Shown piece by piece: positions 42,488 through 53,871 of a stretch of DNA of 64,000 nucleotides. The position numbers and the translations under genes are program-made. Location: NCBI RefSeq assembly GCF_910592395.1, contig NC_088315.1, positions 13,375,808-13,439,807 on the forward strand, read 5' to 3'. The first letter of the stretch is position 1, and every line of letters starts with the position of its first letter. The notes beneath the pieces are model-generated. The model searched no databases, was not told where the DNA came from, and saw only the letters and a list, made by a program, of their open reading frames with translations. The DNA comes from Lineus longissimus (Eukaryota; Nemertea; Pilidiophora; Heteronemertea; Lineidae).

Positions 42488-45400
42488 GCCAAACAATTGT
42501 CCAGTAACTGTATACTATAGTCAGAGATATTCGACAAACTGCGGGTTTATCGGCTGGAGTTCCTGCACCAAATACCGCCAGAGTTCCAGGCAACAGCCCA
42601 CTTGCTGCACCGGCTATACTACTGAGGACACTAATTATGAATGCACAGTCCGTAAGTATCGTTGCAGTGCCGATGTCGTATCCGAGCAAATACGGGTTTT
42701 GGTCCGTGGAATGTGAAATAGATGGCTCTTTTACAACCGTTCATGTACACTCTCGCAACCGACTTATTACATGTTCTTATTACATGTTTGTCGAAATATT
42801 TTCATCGACATATTCCAAACAATAATCATATTTATGTCCAAAACAACCGAGTTTGAAATTAGCGCATAATGTCGAAACATTTGGCAACTTTTGTCCAAAC
42901 TTTTGCAACAGTTTTACACTGTAGTCATGGCAGTACAAAATATAAAATCAGTGGGAATTATGGAAACCCGGGCAAAGTATATTTCAATACACGAATGGCG
43001 CCTGCTATCACCAAAGCTGGCTATAATTTATTTAATACTGTATTCAATATTTAACTTAGGAAACATGTTCTATAATAAAAATGACAAGGTGTCGGAAGGT
43101 CGTGATTCCTTCATCTAACGTGACTTTATAAAAATGTGTGAATGCGTCGCCTGCCAGTCAGAAACGTCAGAGGTTTGTGCTCTCAGAATTTGAAGAGCCG
43201 GTGAAATAAAGGCTTTTCGAAATGACGCATGGATCAATTAAGGAATCAACAGCGTCTTTGTATTCGAGAACAGGAGGGTGGCGCTAAATATTTGTTCACA
43301 AACCTATAATGCCGAAAGTTTTATTTGAGACATAAACGACAGTATATCTTCATCATCATCACAAAGCCATTGGGGCAACTCCTTTTGTCAATGAGCCACC
43401 ATTGGGTTCGGTTAGCCCCTGCTCCATTTATTCTTCAACCGAACCCTGGATAATAATGTTCGCCAGTGAGCCCTTTGCACTCTGTCGTTGTCTGGTGTGG
43501 AATCTGGATCATGAAAAGGAGACAACATTTTCCAAAGATATTATGCCAGAAAAACGATCCCTTACGCCAAATGTAGGCCTAATTTTCCATTGATCCCTGA
43601 TAAAACTTACCCTTGTTGTAGATATGGATAAGAAATATGCGACGGATAACGAACAAATACGTTTTGTCAAAAGTTGGTACATTATCCACCTCAGTAGATT
43701 TGTTGTCTTCACTTTGTTCAAACCTTTAAAATCCTAACGTTGGATTTGCCGAATACTGAACATGATCAAATCAGCTTCGCTGCAACCAATAAGATGTTGA
43801 GATGTGAAGAATTCCCTCCAATATATTAAATGTGGCGACGACAGTAACAGCACACTCCGGCATTCCATTTTTGGCGCACGCGTTACTGTATTGATTGCAA
43901 CAGGAATATCAAAAAAACTATAAAGCTATAATACTAAACGTATGCGAGATCATGGACTAGCATGTTGCGGTTATCTTTTTTTTTTGTTAAATTCGATGAA
44001 CTTTTATTTGTGGCCACCCGATAAGGTAAAATGGGGTAATTGTAGCCCCTTTTTCACCTATAACTTTGGTTACGCAAGAGATTTCCAGGCAGATTCACTA
44101 AAACCGGCCTGCATCTTGTAGTGGCACTTCTTCCAATTTTACAGCCTGCAATTTAGGACACTAAATATAAAACAATGCCTCTGAGAGACAATACCAGACT
44201 CGTGGTCAGGGGCTACAAATACCCCGTTTTTTTCACAGGTTTATGGTCTTTATTGGTAACAAAAATTTCCATATTATTCCAATCTAGGTTGACGACAAGA
44301 TTTTGTTGGTATCAAACGGTATTTACACATTAAGGGATGTTCGATGCAATCACTTACCAACAATTTAAACAATATCGACGCAAATCAGACTGTTTTTTAA
44401 CTGGTGTAAAAACACAAAGTTCTATTTGTTGCCTCTGTTGTAATTACACCTTGTGTCAGACAACATCTTGTGATATTCTGAATTAACTGACGGTCTTGTC
44501 GTGCTCCATTAAAAACTGTATTTTCAGGTATGGGTCATGTATCAACTCCAACTATAGCTGGCATCACTTTATGGTAATGCAATGTACCATAAGAAATGCT
44601 GCTATCTAGTCAATGGTGTGACTTTAACTAGGGACACCAGTAACTTTAAAAATATTAACATTATTTCGAAATATGTTAGATAAACTAGTATGAAACCTCA
44701 AATGTATCATTGTTGGAACATAAAGAGTTAACATTGTATCTAAATCGGATAGATTTATGATCAAATAATATACTTCAGGTAAAAGAATAAAGAAACCTAG
44801 CATCTTCATGATTTTTAACAGGATATATTGAGCTTTTTATAGGGGTTACAAATACCCCGAACCAACGGGCTACAAATACCCCGAGGGTATCCTGGTCAGA
44901 AAAGTGTCTCTGAAAAATTTTATTTTGATAATTACATCAAATACCACATACAGCATTCTCTACACTCAATACTGATCACCTGAACTAAGTTTCAAATATA
45001 TCAGTGCGCTTTAAGTGTGGAAAATTCATATCTGCAAAAAGTTCGATCCCAACTTTTTTTGTGCATGTGTCTGATTTGTTTACTTATAGCCAAAGCTCTT
45101 ACATAACATGCTGCATAATCCAAAAGTATTTATGTTGTGATACTCAAGAGTCGCCTCTTTCATATCCATACTTGCGTTGGCTGAATAAATCTATGCTTAC
45201 TAGAATATGAATCACAAACATTGTCAAGGGCTACACTTAGACCGGGGCTACAAATACCCCCATTTTATATTACATAAAAACCATAGCATAATGATATCTT
45301 CACGAACTGCTTTTGTTCGTTGTGGTCAAACAAATGAAGATTTAAAGCGTAATTTGATCATCTGATCATGAGTACACAATTATATGTCGTTTCAATTTTT

Positions 45401-48400
45401 TTTTGTAGCCATCTGCGGAGGAAAGACGGACCCTGATGCCTGTAATATTGACTACCCAGCCGGTCAGATCGTGATAGGACACACCAACTCGATCACTAGG
45501 AGTGGCGGGACCTGCTCAGCACCCGACTCCTGCACGGGATGCAGCGAAGGCTATTATCCAGATACATCCCGATGCTATTGTGAGTCATTTAATCACATAC
45601 TACACATATCACTCTTAAAAGTAAAGGTTTCGAGCTTTTAGAAAACTGTTTTATGATTTTTTCAGCTACGGACAAATATGGACCAAGTGTAAGTTTTTCA
45701 GGGATATGAAAAACTATTCGACATGGGGGGATCCAGGAGCTTGAAAAAGAAGGGCATGCACAGCACTTCTCATTACAATTCCTGGTGTTTTCTGAAATTT
45801 CAGGGTAAATTCTAAAGGGTTTTTATGAATTAGGGGCGGGGGGGGGGTGCATATTTGTGTATACCCCAAATCATCATTTTTAAAAGTGTATGTCAATCAA
45901 GAATAAGAGAGTTTGTCAGACTTTTTTTGATGTCCACTTTGGGAAACCAAACTATTGATATCAACTCGATTTATACCACCACTTAGCCATTCATTTATTT
46001 TACTTGGTTACATTACGTAAACGTCTACCTTTCATGTCGGGATTGCGATTTGCAATTATTGATTCTGGGTTTGTTGGCGCTGGTTTTTGCAGATGCGGAT
46101 ATATACGATCTCGGCGATATAACGGAGATGATAATTACCGTGTATATAATGAACGTACTGATGCAATTATGTTTTAACTTACTAATTATTCAATTAAAAG
46201 GCAAATTCAATCATTTGTGATACGGACTGATGCAAATAGCAGTATGCAAATCAGAAATTTAGGAATTAACGTGTGCTGTGGTGCGATTGCCTTAAATGAA
46301 TTCCTTTCCTTTCAGTGTGCACCCAAATTGGTAACTGTGACATCGAGCACTGTAGCAACAGTGGCGACCAGACATGCTATAGATGTAACGGCAAATATGG
46401 CGAATCGGTCGGCATGAAAGCATATGTTCCCAGTGGTGACGCAAGGTCCTGCCTACGTGAGTTAGCAAATCTTTCTTTCACAGACCAAATGTTACTACTT
46501 CACTTTTACTTTAGTGTGTTGAGTTGAGCCGGTGTAGCCGCTAATACTATCCGATGATAGAGTGACCCAAAGTCAAAGGATTGTATCTGCGCTTAATCTC
46601 GGAGCTAATAAAGGAAGAGACGTTCCTCACTTTCTTCTTTAATATAATTGTAACAGCAGATCAACCGGTGACCCGCTAGAGACGGGTGCACTACCAACTG
46701 TTGAATGCCGGGGCTGTCTTGCTACGCATTGATGTATGGCACGTTGCCACATTCAGTCACTGCTTTGCTTCATGATTTAGTTTGAATCGGCACTTTATCA
46801 CAGCTCCTTGTTACATCAAATTGTTTTTTAAGGATCGGAGACCGGGAACGTGATGATATGGTAAAGTTTTTCATTGCGTTAACAGCCATTCAAAAAACCG
46901 TACAAAACTATATTGTTTCGAATTGAAAAATAACATCAAAAATGTTTGCTAAAATAATGACAGAACACAGAATCCTGAAATCGTTGATATCAACTTCATT
47001 ACATTCGAACAACCGATGCCAGAGATATATGACAATAAATGCAATTTAAGGGACGCACTAAAGACAATGGCCTGCAAACCACGCAATAGAAAACAATCTG
47101 ATAACTCCCATTGCAAATAGTACAGCCGATATAGCTTTTTATTAGCACAGCAAATAAAGGGGACACATGAATTACACTTTACGCTGCATTACTTTTGCTT
47201 TTCTATCACATTTTAAAAACGTTGAAATTCCAAACAGTTTGCGCTGTTCGTGTGAATACGTCAAATGCATAAGTCCAGCGTATGCACGAGCATTAATCTA
47301 AAACTGCTGATTGGAATTTTTGACATGAGTCATTTCGGATTTCGCATTTCGGTAAATTGAATATAAGTCCCTACAACCCAAGATTTTACATAAGATTAAC
47401 CGTAAGCTGTTATGTAACTCGACCAAAATTAATCTCAGTAATTTAAATCGTGAGCACCGAGGCGCAGAGAAATATTCGCTTCACCAGATATAAGCAGATT
47501 AATGGCATATCGACAATGTCAAATATTGGGAAGTATTACTTGAGGGATATAAATAAAAGTTTACTGAAAACCGCGAACTAAATGTTTACCAACCAGCACC
47601 GTTTTCGTTAACTTACTCTTATTCATTGCTCAATACTGCACATTCCAACGACGTTGCATAAATGGTAAACTACATGTATGGCTAAAAACTGGTGGTCGAA
47701 TGACGCCCCGCCTCAGAACATCCGGATACTACCTGCTCCCGACAATCAAACACACATTTGGTTCAAAATACATTGTACAACAAAGCAAATGTCGTTCCCA
47801 AAATCGTATAGATTCTGTATTTCTTATGTTTTATAACATTTGCTGAACCTCTGCCACAAACAAGTTCGTATTGGCCGCTTGTGAAACATTGCTTGCAGAC
47901 GTTAGTCCCTGACGCATGTGAACTCATTTTTGACAATGATAAATTAGACAGTGGTAATCTAGACACAAGGATAGGTAAATTAGACAATTTGAAGAGGTTG
48001 TTCAGCTCTTCAAATTCAATACCAAAGATTAGGAAATATCTTCTTTTTGGGAGTTGGCATGATCTTAGGTCTATCAGCACAAATTTGATCAGTTGACTAT
48101 TTGACTGTTATTTCTCAGGTAATTAAATCAATAAATGACCAACAACAGAATGATCGTTTTCAATTACTTTTATTCAAAATTGTATTCTTTTCTTCACAGA
48201 TCCAAAATTCAATGGTACAAGCAAGCACATAGCAATCTATTTTTCTTAATGAAATAATTATGTGAATGGTTGAATAGCAGAACTTACCTTTGTAACGATG
48301 ACCATCTTGTTATCAGGGTCGTGATTGTGTTCGGTATTCATGGCAAGTTTCTGGATTGCTAACGAGGTACGGACTCGTCCGGGACATCCATGATTAACAG

Positions 48401-49396
48401 TCAGTTTTTATAAGAATCAGGCGGATTTCTATTAGAGGGTGGTATATGACTGTCTCAGATTTGCCTGAATTTATTTTCGCTGGAAGGCCTGTGGGTAGAT
48501 AAAAAAGTCCTGAAATTCCATGTCCCTGAGGTACTCAACAATGTGTCGGAACAACTGTGCCATAGTTTGTTTAGTATGTGAGGAAATCTAAAAGGATATT
48601 CCCCAGGCCGGTTTACCGTCCCGCGGGGGTTGAAGGCCAGTTTATCGTCCGGCGGGATTTGAGGCATTACCTACTTCTGTGGCTCATTGACTTGAAAAAC
48701 TTCGTCAATTTTCAAGAAAACAAATAGAACCCCTATGTTCTTCGGTGAGTGATTTAGATATTTGTGGACCAACCATCAATATTTAAAAGCTTTTCAAAGG
48801 TGTCAGAATAATGCTTCCATGAACCATATTTGGCGTCATTGCTAGCTCCAAAAACTCGATATACATGTACAGGCTGTTAACCAAATTTTATGGGTAAAAA
48901 GGGTTAATTTCTAGGATATCCAGGCTATATGGCAGTGAGATTTAGTGCATCATAAGTCCATACTGTTCTTTCCATTCAATCATCTCACTAAAACAGTGTG
49001 GGGATTCGGAGAGTGTCGGCAAGTCACTGTCCACTATGGTTACCACAGCGCTAGCAGACGACAGTAACAAATTTGAAAACTCCGGCAGATTCAACGGCGA
49101 ATAATTCCTGTTTTATGGCACTCGACGTGGATTTCTTGGTAGATATTTCTATGTTGTTCATCCACACAGTGCACAACACATGTATCGCAAGAACTTCTGT
49201 ACTTTTTGTACGAAATAAACAAATACACATAGTAAATATGATATGTATTGTGAAAAGTGCAAGATTTCTTTTTTTCTTTCAGAGGCCTGCAGTTGGAGGT
49301 CTAACAGTGACCTCTGCTACCCAGGAGTCTGTGGAGGTGAGGAGAGGTCGAAATGTACTTGTCATGCAGGACACTCCGGGGCTCACTGCGCAACAA
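42488..49396 (+). CDS. secreted/receptor cysteine-rich modular gene, four internal exons (EMI-like, EGF-like)
   Basis: Exons 42488-42651, 45409-45579, 46316-46456 and 49283-49396 have good acceptors (TTTTCAG, TTTTGTAG, TTTCAG, CTTTCAG) and donors (GTAAGT, GTGAGT, GTGAGT, GTAGGT). All introns after exon 1 are phase 1 and exons 2-4 are symmetrical, as in shuffled extracellular modules. Exon 1 reads as an EMI-like module (NNCPVTVYYSQRYSTNCG, FIGWSSCTKYRQ, TCCTGYT). Exons 2-3 are cysteine-rich (CSAPDSCTGCSEGYYPD; CTQIGNCDIEHCSNSGDQTC). Exon 4 is EGF-like with six cysteines (ACSWRSNSDLCYPGVC, KCTCHAGHSGAHC). The style resembles VWDE- or MEGF-like extracellular proteins. Signal peptide, start and 3' end are outside or not found; exon 1 begins in phase 2. 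No stop interrupts the four exons. Confidence 0.75.
42652..45408. other. intron 1 of the cysteine-rich gene
   Basis: Apart from the inverted-repeat element at 44028-45266, no gene or RNA was recognised. Frames up to 75 codons show no motif. Confidence 0.5.
44028..45266. repeat. possible 1.24-kb element with ~20-bp TIRs and repeated GGGCTACAAATACCCC
   Basis: AAAATGGGGTAATTGTAGCC at 44028 is the near inverse of GGGGCTACAAATACCCCCAT ending near 45266. The same GGG(C/T)TACAAATACCCCG string occurs inside at 44212, 44848 and 44868. No coding region was found. It lies inside intron 1 of the cysteine-rich gene. Confidence 0.5.
46457..49282. other. intron 3 of the cysteine-rich gene
   Basis: A tandem-like patch (TAGACAGTGGTAATCTAGACA, TAGACAATTTG) lies near 47945-47990. 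Nothing else was recognised. Confidence 0.4.
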
Positions 49397-49583
49397 GTAG
49401 GTATATTTCATACAGGCATAGACATCATTGCACAGCTAAGTTTGAAATGCGTGAAATAAGTTCTTTTTGTGTACTCCGATAGTTACCAAATTTGAACGGA
49501 ACAACGGTGTATCGGTTGTCACATACATTACCTACTTGTATGATTTACCGAAGCCTAGGCTTCGCAAATTTTTTAAGTACGTA

Positions 49584-50399
49584 CAGTCCTTCAAAAAAGT
49601 AAATGGACACACAAAAATCAAATTTTCTTGAAAACGGCTGGTGATAAATCGATGCGGTTTGCTGCATTTGATAGGGCATTTAGTTGTGCATCACGATATC
49701 TACCACTTGGAAATTTGCTATTTTACCTATAAGTCAATTTTTTCGATTTATGAAAGGTCCCAAAATCAACTTTTTTATCACACATTTTTTGGGGGCAAAT
49801 TTTATATTGACTGGAAGCTTCTGTTGAGTTATGAGTGAATATCTAAGAAATTCCACAGTTTTCACTTGAATCTGCAACTTATTAACCCAACATCCCATTT
49901 ATATTGAAATTGCTGACATTCAACATGCTCATCGGGCCTATTCACAAAAACTGAATTCAAAATTTTGTAGCGTGTGACCGGGTTCAATACACTAGCATGT
50001 TCGAATTCAATAGGCTTGGTGGTGAAGATCACCAGGGGGTTTCTCCAAAGTAATTCCAAAGTCAATAAACAAGGTGCAAAATTTTGACATAAAATGCTGT
50101 TTTCCCACCAATTAACACAAGATATTTTCATCACCTTAATGGGGACGTGGGTTTTTCATCATGGTGATTCATCCTATCAAGAAAAAGTACGAAAAAAATC
50201 GGAAACGAAAAAGTTGATTTTGGGGCCTTTTGTAAATCAATAAAAGTCGGTATTAGATAAAATGGCTAATTTTTATGTGGTAGATACCATGATGCACAAC
50301 TAAATGTCCTATCAAATGCAGCAAACCGAATCGATTTATCACCAGCCGTTTTCAAGAAAATTTGATTTTTGTGTGTCCATTTACTTTTTTGAAGGACTG
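49584..50399. mobile_element. Tc1/mariner-type MITE, 816 bp, ~200-bp TIRs
   Basis: It starts CAGTCCTTCAAAAAAGTAAA at 49584 and ends with the inverse at 50399, flanked by TA (49582-49583 and 50400-50401). Inverted similarity extends to about 49790 and 50180. It has no transposase and lies just 3' of the last recognised exon of the cysteine-rich gene. Confidence 0.93.
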
Positions 50400-50401
50400 T
50401 A

Positions 50402-52840
50402 CATATTATGGTTCATACAGTCGGAGTGAGTGTGTCTAGAAGAATAGCCGAATACAATAACACAGATCCCGGCGTGATCATGTAACATGTGTAGTGAGTA
50501 ATAATATCCAAAACCGAGCCTGAAAGTCGTAATAAATCCTGAAGATGGCCTGTTATGAATGTCTGGTTTTTACTAGGCTGTGGAATTATTGGTTATTCTT
50601 TTGATGACATTTCACGATGTAACTGTCGCTTCTAATACACATGACGTAATCCTTTGACACTGAACATGACTGGCGTGTTTTTACTTTCACAATTCTATGA
50701 AATTGAGATGTGACAGTGTCAAAAAGTTGTTAAAAAAGCAAATACCCAATGACAAGTATTCTCACCTGAGCAGAATTTTAGCCATGAAACATATATGTTG
50801 TCAGTAATTGAATCAATAAAGTTGGTTCTTCTAAAAGTCCTTGGTCCTGGCCTATGATTACTTCCAAATGGGAACGACAGCCGTTTCATGTAATTTGCTC
50901 CAAACGAGGCGCAAAAGATGATCGCGTACCATTTTGTTATAAATTTGCTCAAGAGTATACTATATAGTAATGGGGACAACCAAAGCGCCGAGGTCTTCCC
51001 CATTGCCCATGATTGTTAACTGTGTTTTGGCCAACGATCAACAGAAATGTCGCACCGCCGAAGCATAGACATAGCAACATTCTCCAACCTGAATACTTCC
51101 CTACGCAACAAATTATGTCATGAATGAGTGGTCATTTGACACCCAAGTATGAATGGCTTTATGGCGATGCTCTTCCTATTTACCCCCTTTTGAAATACTC
51201 GGACTTGAAAAATGTACGGCTGCTCAGGCTGTGGCAAATTATACAAGTAGGTACTGTATCAGTTGGGTCTCAATACAGATAACATAAATTATAAAAAGCT
51301 CTCTTGAGATATCAGCTTTTAAAGTTAGAGGGGACCACAAAAAGCGCCGTGAACCCACTAGTGTGAGGGTCTTATTGACCAATTTATGTGATGATAGTTC
51401 AGCGCACGCTGACGATGTGGCGACACTGATTCATTCAATCAATCAATGTCATTGATTATTTCAAACCGCGCCTCCAACACGCCTCCTCATCTGAATTAAA
51501 AGGTGCGGAATAACCACCTAAATGTATTGGCCACCCATGTAAGAATGCATATCGTTGGCTTTTACCTAACAGATTTCAACACGACACATTAACTGACATG
51601 GGTAATGTCATACAACTAGTTGTGTATGTTGCATAGAGTGAAGAAAACAAAAGGCATTTTGAGCGAATTTTTTGAAAACTGTTTTGAGAAAACATGAAGG
51701 ACTTCATCGAAGTCACACTCGAACAAGCAGGAAGACAAAATGTCTAGAAAAGTCAAAAATACGTGAAGGAAAATTCAGAGGTGATGTTTAAAACTAATTG
51801 CCAAATGCACCTCCACGCAGTTGGAGTCGAAATTGGGCGCGATCTCGGAAAGACAACGGCCGATTGGCGCTCAGTTCGCTAATGAATGCGAATACATTGC
51901 TAAGGCCACATTACGCAGCCTATTATTCGGCGAAATTATCCCAATGAGTTCAGGTCTAAGTTATTGTTGAAAGGAGAGTCTGAACGACTCTGCTGAAAGT
52001 GAATCTTACGGTTCTCGAAACCGTCCTTACCTAAAATTTAATTTGGAACATGCATTGTGGTTTCGGCTAAAGCAATAATTAAGTATGATATCCTAAATAT
52101 TGCAAACCAGCCCAAAAACGAAGCGTTGCCATTCGTACGTTATTTGCCATATGTAGTCAGTAATTCTGTTGAAATGGGTTAGGTATGCAAGAAAGTAAGA
52201 TTAAAGCTAACATGTATGTATAAAACCCCTTACCACTCTGAAACATGCCATAAAAACTGTTCAAAAACTGGTAAAACCAACTAATCTAAACATCCCAAAA
52301 CTTTTTTTCGGCTGGTCATGTCAATGAGAGTTTGTATGATCGGTGTGTTGCCGTTTTTATTTCAAAATAGGATCACAAAATAAAAATTGAAAAAGTCCAA
52401 AGAAATTACCACTGAAAAATCAGTCACAATTGTGCACAACAGAACTGAAAAACATCTCAACCAACATATCCATGATGTATAGCAAACAAACATTGCCCAA
52501 AGTCTGCTATGGGCACCACAGGACAAAGCTGACTACTTTTCTTTCTGTATTGTGAGTTTGGCAAGCATGTAGACTCAAAGTGTCAATCATGTAGGCTCCC
52601 AACGTTTATCATCTGATGAAGTTGCACAATCTGCCACCAGATGTCTCACCTATACTAATAGTATAATGTAAAGAGTTAGACCAAGTAAGGAAAAAATATG
52701 TGCCAAGGTATTATTATAAGAACCCAAATGTGCTGAAATTTGGAGATATCATGAGTGAATGCAGCAGAAACATCAATATGAGGAAAAAAATTACCTCCTT
52801 TCTAAAAGAAACTTCTAAGATAGAAGGTTTAGTAAATTCT
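50402..52840. other. non-coding stretch
   Basis: Searched for further cysteine-rich exons in phase 1; none was convincing. No transposon ends were recognised. Confidence 0.35.
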
Positions 52841-52849
52841 TAGTTACCA

Positions 52850-53015
52850 ATTTTTATTGTCATTGTTACATGTATGTAAGATTTTATTTTTGGCCTTTAT
52901 GGCCTCCTGTTCGTAGTATGTGTTAGTATTCATTGTATTTTCAATTATGTTACTTTCTGTATCGCACCAAAGGTACATTCTGTACTATGGTGGAATAAAT
53001 AAATTCTAAATTCTA
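52850..53015 (+). repeat. possible LINE/SINE 3' tail
   Basis: The sequence ends GTGGAATAAATAAATTCTAA followed by ATTCTAAA, a reiterated A-rich tail like the 3' ends of CR1-type retroposons. No coding part is attached. Confidence 0.35.
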
Positions 53016-53199
53016 AAAGAAGCCTTTGGATTCACAATTGTGGAAAGTGTGGTGAATGCTGCTACATTACTGCGTATCAGTGTAGTACACCTTACTGTGA
53101 TGTACACACTTGTGACCAAGGTGACAGAAGGGGTTTTAAGACGCCATATCGAACTAACAATAAATTCAATTTATTTCAAACTGAAAATAGTACGGTCCA

Positions 53200-53290
53200 G
53201 GATGGACTCGAACCAATCACTTCGGAAACTTTCGACTAAAGACTCCGTATTGGCAGGGTTACCGTCTTGGCCAACGAGTAACTTCGTCAG
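53200..53290 (-). repeat. tRNA-like pol III promoter sequence (possible SINE head)
   Basis: On the minus strand a TGGCCAAGACGG (A-box-like) string is followed about 55 bp later by GGTTCGAGTCC, a perfect B box, with a long variable region as in class II tRNAs. A complete cloverleaf could not be supported, so it is a degenerate tRNA or SINE. Confidence 0.4.
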
Positions 53291-53525
53291 AACGGCATCA
53301 GAAATCGTCATTAAGGTCTAGCTATACTTACGCGTGGTGTAAAACTGCCCAACTTCAACTCGTGATAACTCATTGATACAATGATTCAAAAAAAAATGGT
53401 ACGGTACGTTACGTATGAAGCATTTAAGTAAACTTTCATCCTAAATAACTGGATCGTATTTCTGGATTACCCAGAAAAATGACTTTTTGGGGGAAGGTAA
53501 AAAAATCACCTTGATCAATTTTACG

Positions 53526-53835
53526 GGAAGATCAGTGGCGCAGTGGTTAGAGCACCGGGCTCATAATCAGGAGGTCGTGGGTTCGATTCTCGGAAGGGTC
53601 ACTGCTGTTTCGTCTTTGTGTCTTTGAGCAAGGCACTTAACCCTACTTGCTTCTCTCCACCCAGGATGGATACCTAGCTGGCAGAGATGGCAAACTATGA
53701 ATGTTAGTCCTGAGCGCTGTATAGCTGCAGCTCGGACCTGTAATACTCCCAGAGAGTAGAGCTTGAACCAAGAATGTACAGGGGTAATAATGTGAAGCGC
53801 TTTGAGCGACTGAAACCAGTTGCATTCTAGGTTTT
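53526..53835 (+). mobile_element. tRNA-Met-derived SINE
   Basis: The head is a tRNA-like sequence with A box AGTGGCGCAGTGG, a CAT anticodon in GGGCTCATAATC, and B box GGTTCGATTCT (53580-53590). It is followed by a tRNA-unrelated body (TTTGAGCAAGGCACTTAACC, then GAAGCGCTTTGAGCGACTG) of the kind shared with L2/CR1 LINE tails. The acceptor stem is imperfect and the body continues about 230 bp, so this is a SINE and not a functional tRNA. Confidence 0.85.
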
Positions 53836-53871
53836 AGAGGGGCTGATGTATGTTTCACAGGTGACCTAATA

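Noticed and set aside
53039-53140. Cysteine-rich plus-strand sense (CGKCGECC, CSTPYCDVHTC) that might be a fifth exon of the cysteine-rich gene
   Set aside because: No polypyrimidine tract or AG gives the required phase 1, and the upstream bases are an A-rich retroposon tail.
53526-53599. Functional tRNA-Met gene
   Set aside because: The A and B boxes and CAT anticodon are present, but the acceptor stem pairs poorly and the sequence continues into a SINE body.
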